Shown here: positions 58,760 through 64,000 of the stretch, one piece after another
How positions within the stretch are numbered: position 1 is the first letter of the stretch
Layout of the letters: each line of letters starts with the position of its first letter
NCBI GenBank assembly: GCA_958298945.1
Contig: OY282606.1
Coordinates: 77,735,622 to 77,799,621 of the forward strand
Direction: 5' to 3'
Length of the DNA stretch: 64,000 bases
From: Atherix ibis
Taxonomy: Eukaryota > Arthropoda > Insecta > Diptera > Athericidae
Notes under the pieces: generated by a model
The model's database searches: none
What the model was told of the DNA's origin: nothing
The model's input: only the letters and a program-made list of their open reading frames with translations
Made by a program: the position numbers and the translations under genes

Positions 58760-59200
58760 TGGACCATAAATGGAGCATACACCATCTTCCTCATCCATAT
58801 GGATTAAGTTCCCAGCCCACCGGAGCTTATTGAGCTTAATTTTATCCACAACCGAGCGATTGTGGTGAAGCTCCAGGATTTCGACATTCAATAGGCTTCG
58901 GAATCGTCCATTCTTATGTAGCGAACTATATATTTTTGGCAGGATCCTCCTCTCGCACCACGTAGACAAGGGTTCTTGCGGACTCAAGTTTAAGAAGAAT
59001 ACATGAGGACTGGCAAGACTAGTCTGATTTTTCCATCGAAATAATTTAGACTTACTAAACTAGGGGCTCTCTTATAAAGTCGATGTCGCTGGCGTATGCT
59101 AAAATCTGGGCAAATTTAATGAGGATGGTACCCATCATGTTTATGCCGGAGTGAGAAATCTCTTTTTCCACCGCCAGATTAAAGAGAACGCATGAGATCC
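58760..59200 (-). pseudogene. RTE/CR1-type LINE reverse transcriptase relic, minus strand
   Basis: From 59200 down the minus strand reads NLAVEKEISHSGINMMGTIL, then KFAQILAYASDIDFI (catalytic YADD degraded to YASD, near 59090). After a gap it reads CERRILPKIYSSLHKNGRFR and KLNKLRWAGNLIHMDEEDGV, the C-terminal wrist/linker typical of these LINEs. The thumb between them is largely deleted. Confidence 0.7.
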
Positions 59201-62200
59201 CTACAAAGGGTCACAGAAACTAATACATTTAATTTTTGTACATTTTGTAATACTTCTCTTTCTCTTTCTGTCTATTTTTTCCTCTTCAAAACATAGACAA
59301 TAAATAAAAGGGGTACTCAGAGAAGCAAGAAAGAGATCAATTTGAATAAATATTCTCTGACGAGTCATTTACTCATAAATGCATATTTACTTCATTGAAG
59401 TATATACATAAGTGATTATAAATACTTAAATATGCAAATACTTACTTACATCTGTAAATATACCATACAATACAGTGTAGTGCGTATTTACAGTACACCT
59501 TCAAAAACAGAAAGTTTACGTAGATAGAAAAAATGCTACAAAAAATTGTTGATCACTTTTAATAATTTTCTACATGTCCAAAAAAAAGCACATTTCTAAA
59601 GTTTATTGACTTTTATCAATTTTATTGACTACTGTTTGTTTGTAGAGTAAAATTACAAAAAAAATTATATATTTATTTTCCGATAGTCTCTGAAAAAATA
59701 AGTATAAATGACAACTGTGAGTAGTATTTGCTAATCGTTCTCGCAATTTGACTGAAGTGCTAATGAACTTTTGCGTATTAATATTATTTAAAATTTATTT
59801 TAATCTTATGGATTTTTTGTTAGGAAATCAATTTTGATAAAGTTATTCATTTGAAACTATAATTATTTTCTTTATTCTAAAAGTTACATTTATACGGAAT
59901 ATTAGGAGCAAATCGCAGAAAATATGAATAATTTCAATGATATTTCGTGTTGGTGTATATTAAAAGTTAAATGCATTATAAGGGGTACTTGGTAGTCTCT
60001 GATAATGCTTGATATAAATTGAAAAAAGTCACGAATATGAAATTAAGATTTAACAAAACGTGTTCGGGCCTTGACCCTAGTTTCAAAAGTTGTATCTAGT
60101 TAAGTTGGTAACGATCAAGTCAAGTAAAAACTTTTTTTCTTTGGATTCTGCCTTTCATTTTACTTCATTTGGCAGCAATGCCAGCCGATAATTCCAGAAT
60201 TTTATTATTGTTTTATAGTAGGAACCACATGAACATAGGCCAGAGGTCACTGCTTCAGCACCACGACCTTGAAGGCCATATGGCGACATGAGAAGTAATC
60301 AGATGTATATTTGCCATACGTGATATCGGGAGTCGGTGAAGGACCGTGAGAGGAGAACCGTTCAACTCACCTCCAATCAAGTGCAATTTTCCTTTAGTTA
60401 GCTTTTTATGTTATCAAATTTGTTTATTTAAAAAAACAGTAGAAACTTATAAAAATAAGAATATATACTTTGTATATACTGGCTGTGAGTTATGGCCACC
60501 GTCCCCTCACCATCATCGCCTCCGCAGTGCTCCTATATAAGCATGTCATCAAGAACAAAAAAAATGGTAACTTTCACGTTTGTTAAGCTCCTTTTCCTTC
60601 CTCCTTTCTCCCTATCTCATCTTCGACCCAAATATTTATATGTGTAGTTTAGATATTTTATTTCTTTATACATAAAAGACAATAATAAAAAATACATAAA
60701 AATTCTAAATTTTCATATTGTAAATATTAAAATAATTCTAATAAAAATAATATTTTTTAAAACAACCATGAACAGTTTAATAAATTTAATAAAACCTACT
60801 TAATCTAAATACTCATTTACAAACGAAAGCTTATTTTACTACGTTTGAGAAAAAAAAACTTCTTTTGTCTATCGTTTCGGAGAAAGAAGATTTCCCCACT
60901 CATATTTTTGTGAATAACCATTTCAAAAATTGATGGAAAACATTCGAAATCTTAACCAAACCTAATATATCTTTTATTAATTTCTATAATTTGAATTTTT
61001 GACTATATGTAGATTTTTCAATAAAAATTCAATATTTTCTATTTTCAACTGCAAAAAAAAATCATTTTCCACATTTCCATAAAATTACAAAACTCGTAAA
61101 TTGTCTTTTAACTAAAATTTTCGGTATAAATTTTAAAAAAAAAAACCCAATAAAATATTATTGCCTACCTTAACCTATAAAAAAATCAAAAATATTATTT
61201 TTTGCTGATTTATTCAAATTATGCTATTCAAAATTAAATTTTGCGCCAAATAAAAAAATCTCGAATTTCATGCCTTTTTTTTAAAAAAAATATCCTATTT
61301 ATCAAAAATTTATATCTGCAAATTCATTTTCCACATTTCCGGAAAGCTAAAAAACGCATAAAATATCTTTCCATCAAAATATTCGGTATAAATTAAAAAA
61401 CAATCAAAATAATTGTAAGTGCAACTCCAAAAAAAAAATGAATTTGATTCCTCCACCATACACTTTTTTTCAAGTATCGAATTTTTAATTTTTGAAAAAT
61501 CAATAATACTTGTATTATTTACGAGTATCTATGTCCCTTTTAATATTCCTTTCGGAGCATGGAACCTTTTGCAAATGTTCTAAAGATCATGTTTTTGTCC
61601 TCGGTTAGCAGATGGTTGGGCGACCATTATGTCCATTACGGGTTATTATCTTTGACCAAAACGGGTGCTTATCCACGATCGGTTTTTCCTTCCGAAATCT
61701 AGTAGTGATATTTCCGTGTTTCTGATGGTTGATGGCTTTTTAAGGTGTTTTTTTTCGCAGTGTTTTGTTAAATAAAAAAATACAAACGGGATAAGGAAAA
61801 GAAAGTAAAGTGAATTCTGGAAATTAGCGTAGGACCATGCTGTAGTGGGACGGCTATTACACGTATGTTAACTTTCAAGTATATGGTTCGAAAATTGCTA
61901 TGTCAAAATTTAATTGTGTCCACACAAAAAATTATTATATCTTTTTCGATCAAATTTATTTTTTGGACTTGAATATTTTTAAAACTGTTTTCAATATTTG
62001 GCTGGGTTTACATGACTTTGATGCTTGGCTCTTAACGCATCGAAATCGGACAGTATAAGCTATTTTGTTTTAAAATGTACAATAGTTCATCTAAGATAGC
62101 GAGAAATTTCTTCATGACCTTGGTCTCGAATTTTTCAGAGTACATATGTTCAGCAGATCAAGAAAACCTCCAAATACATCTTCACATTCCCTTTCGACAA

Positions 62201-64000
62201 GTATTTACTTTTTTAATCTCTTAAATAAACACCATATAGCATTGTACTAAGAGAATTCCATAACATTATTAATAAATCTCAAATGCTATCATATATTCAA
62301 AAATTGAGAATGTTAAATTTAAATTTTAATAATTTAATGACTTGTTAAATTTATTGACAGTCAAATATGGTACGGAATATCCCATTTTTACCTTTTATAT
62401 TTTATACCAAAAGCACTTTATATTAGATAATAAAATTAATATTCACAGAAATTATCATATACGAGTATTTAAGAGTATATAATTGTAGTTGTTCATACAT
62501 TATACCCTAAATATTTGAGCTTATATTCAGATTTGCCCACTTAATATCATAAACTATCATGAACATTTTAACATATATTACAACCCTTCTTCTTCTTCTA
62601 TGCAGGCACAAGTAGTTTTATATCAATTACAAAACGTTTATATTGGTTAACGTCTCCCAAGTGGGAGATTAGCTAGAAACACAATTCTAACTAAACGACT
62701 TTGTATGAATTTAAAACTGTCGCTACGCAATTGGGAATTACTCATTTCAGAGAAAATTGTAGAAAGCCTAGAAACGCTAGTATACGATTCAATAAGCCAG
62801 AGTAATAAATGCAATGTCTAGGAATTCGACGAAAAAAACAAGATATGAAATAGAAAAAGGTTATGGCCAATAAGCTCTTTTGACCACAGAAAAACGTATT
62901 CCGTTTTCAAGTGTCCAGTACGCTTTCTAGGCTAGGATATGTGAAATATTTCAATGCCACAACACATATTTAGCGAAACAGTTCCTTTCTCGATATATGA
63001 ATCGGACAGACAAATGAGGGTGGGTTAGTATAATCCCCTCTGGTATTTGTGTTCTCATATATTTTTGTTTTGTAACTCAATACTCAAATAGAACAGTATC
63101 TATTTTTGAACAAAAAGCAAACTTACTGTCTACTCATAGTGTGTGATGCAAAATTGACGCCCTTCAATCAACTTGAATCAAAACAAAATTATTTTTTTCG
63201 TATTTCTAGCATTTTCAACTTCAATTATTATTAATTTTAAGAAATTCAAATAAATAACTTAAAAAATATTATACGTGTATAAAACTATTGCGTAAATTTT
63301 TTTTTTTCGTTTAAGGGGTATATTACGAGTTAAGTAAGGATTATTGATTATTTTTATTGTGAATGACGTGGGAACGTATTAAATGCTACCACGTCATCCT
63401 ATTGCCAATGAATGACGCATACATATTCCGAATTTATGTTTATTTCTTTTAAAAGGATTTTATTAGTATTATTAAGTAACTTCATTTGATTTACTTATTA
63501 TTAAAGGTATAAAAATAGACAATGATCAAAATGTGTCTACAGAGCATGCACACATACGAGTACTTGACCCAAACAAAAAAAATCCTAGGGAACAAATTAG
63601 GGAAATTTTATAGACAGACTGATCTGCGTCATGATTTTATATGACCCAATGTTCTTCCCAAAATAAAATATATCAACAAATATTTTTAAAATAGGCATAC
63701 ACATGTAAACGCGCAGATAATATACAGATTGCCAACATTTGCAAAGTTAAAAAAAAAACGTGTAGGTGGTTAGTAATACAGCGTTAAAATCTAATATTAA
63801 TCTATCAAAACTAAAATTAAGAAAGATAGTAGAAATTTGAATCGAAAATAATAAAAAAAAATGTTATAAGCTACAAGCAGCTTAGTCTAAAAAATGTGGG
63901 CTTTCAACTTTATTGTATATACAATATTGTGGGCTTATTATGTTGTGGTTAGGTTTTAAATAGATTTTAGTCGACTTATTAAAAGAAATTATAAATTGTC
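59201..64000. other. AT-rich intergenic region to the window end
   Basis: No gene or RNA recognised. A GC-richer block at 60225-60370 and CTCCTATATAAGC at 60529-60541 (TATA-like) stand out but have no supporting context. A CRE-like inverted pair is at 63363-63397. Confidence 0.4.
63363..63397. promoter_or_regulatory. Inverted pair of CRE-like sites
   Basis: ATGACGTGG (63363-63371) and its exact complement CCACGTCAT (63389-63397) flank 17 bases. TGACGTGG is a bZIP (CREB/ATF-type) half-consensus; no nearby gene is known. Confidence 0.3.

Noticed and set aside
60529..60541. CTCCTATATAAGC as a core promoter
   Set aside because: No gene, initiator or downstream element could be placed with it; TATA-like words are common in AT-rich DNA.

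Overview
The window looks like nuclear DNA of a fly (Diptera, probably a brachyceran). It is strongly AT-rich and sparse in genes. The one clearly identifiable conserved gene is an insect-type fumarylacetoacetase with short introns and consensus GT/AG splice sites. There are three intron-bearing tRNA-Leu(CAA) genes, and much of the rest is decayed mariner, Tc1/Tc3-like, Tigger, LINE and LTR elements. The species cannot be settled from the sequence. Exon coordinates were set by hand from reading frame plus splice consensus.

Layout. 0-8.4 kb: degraded DNA transposons (a mariner fragment, a roughly 1.28-kb Tc3-like relic, a second Tc3-like fragment carrying a 74-bp templated insertion) and a Tigger/pogo transposase relic on the minus strand whose middle is replaced by a roughly 1.05-kb minisatellite of an 8-bp unit. 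8.4-13.5 kb: no recognisable gene. 13.5-16.25 kb: a spliced plus-strand gene for a secreted protein built from four cysteine modules; its first exon was not found. 16.25-20.1 kb: extremely AT-rich desert. 20.1-23.7 kb: two oppositely oriented Tc3-like relics around a MITE, a Jockey-like LINE relic, and a second MITE of the same family. 25.1-31.5 kb: three tRNA-Leu(CAA) genes, with a transposon nest (Tc3-like plus rearranged mariner) between the second and third. 30.96-33.29 kb: complete six-exon Fah gene; the third tRNA-Leu lies inside its intron 1 on the opposite strand. 33.4-39.8 kb: AT-rich, no gene recognised. 39.8-50.8 kb: a rearranged mariner with very long inverted ends, its near-full-length relative, two other mariner relics, and a nearly intact mauritiana-type mariner with exact ends. 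52.4-59.2 kb: a graveyard of Jockey, Gypsy-type, RNase H-bearing and RTE/CR1-type retroelements plus a Tc1 fragment. 59.2-64 kb: AT-rich, nothing recognised.

The host genes do not form an operon or pathway with each other. Fah is the last enzyme of tyrosine breakdown, the tRNAs serve translation, and the cysteine-module protein is probably secreted with unknown function. The most distinctive observations are: (1) two copies of a mariner derivative that share both an N-terminal deletion and a 3' end replaced by an inverted copy of its own first roughly 209 bp; (2) a 74-bp insertion at 4.45 kb copied from 213-285 and flanked by a 37-bp duplication; (3) the minisatellite sitting inside a Tigger relic; (4) the four-module cysteine protein; (5) several long perfect hairpins.
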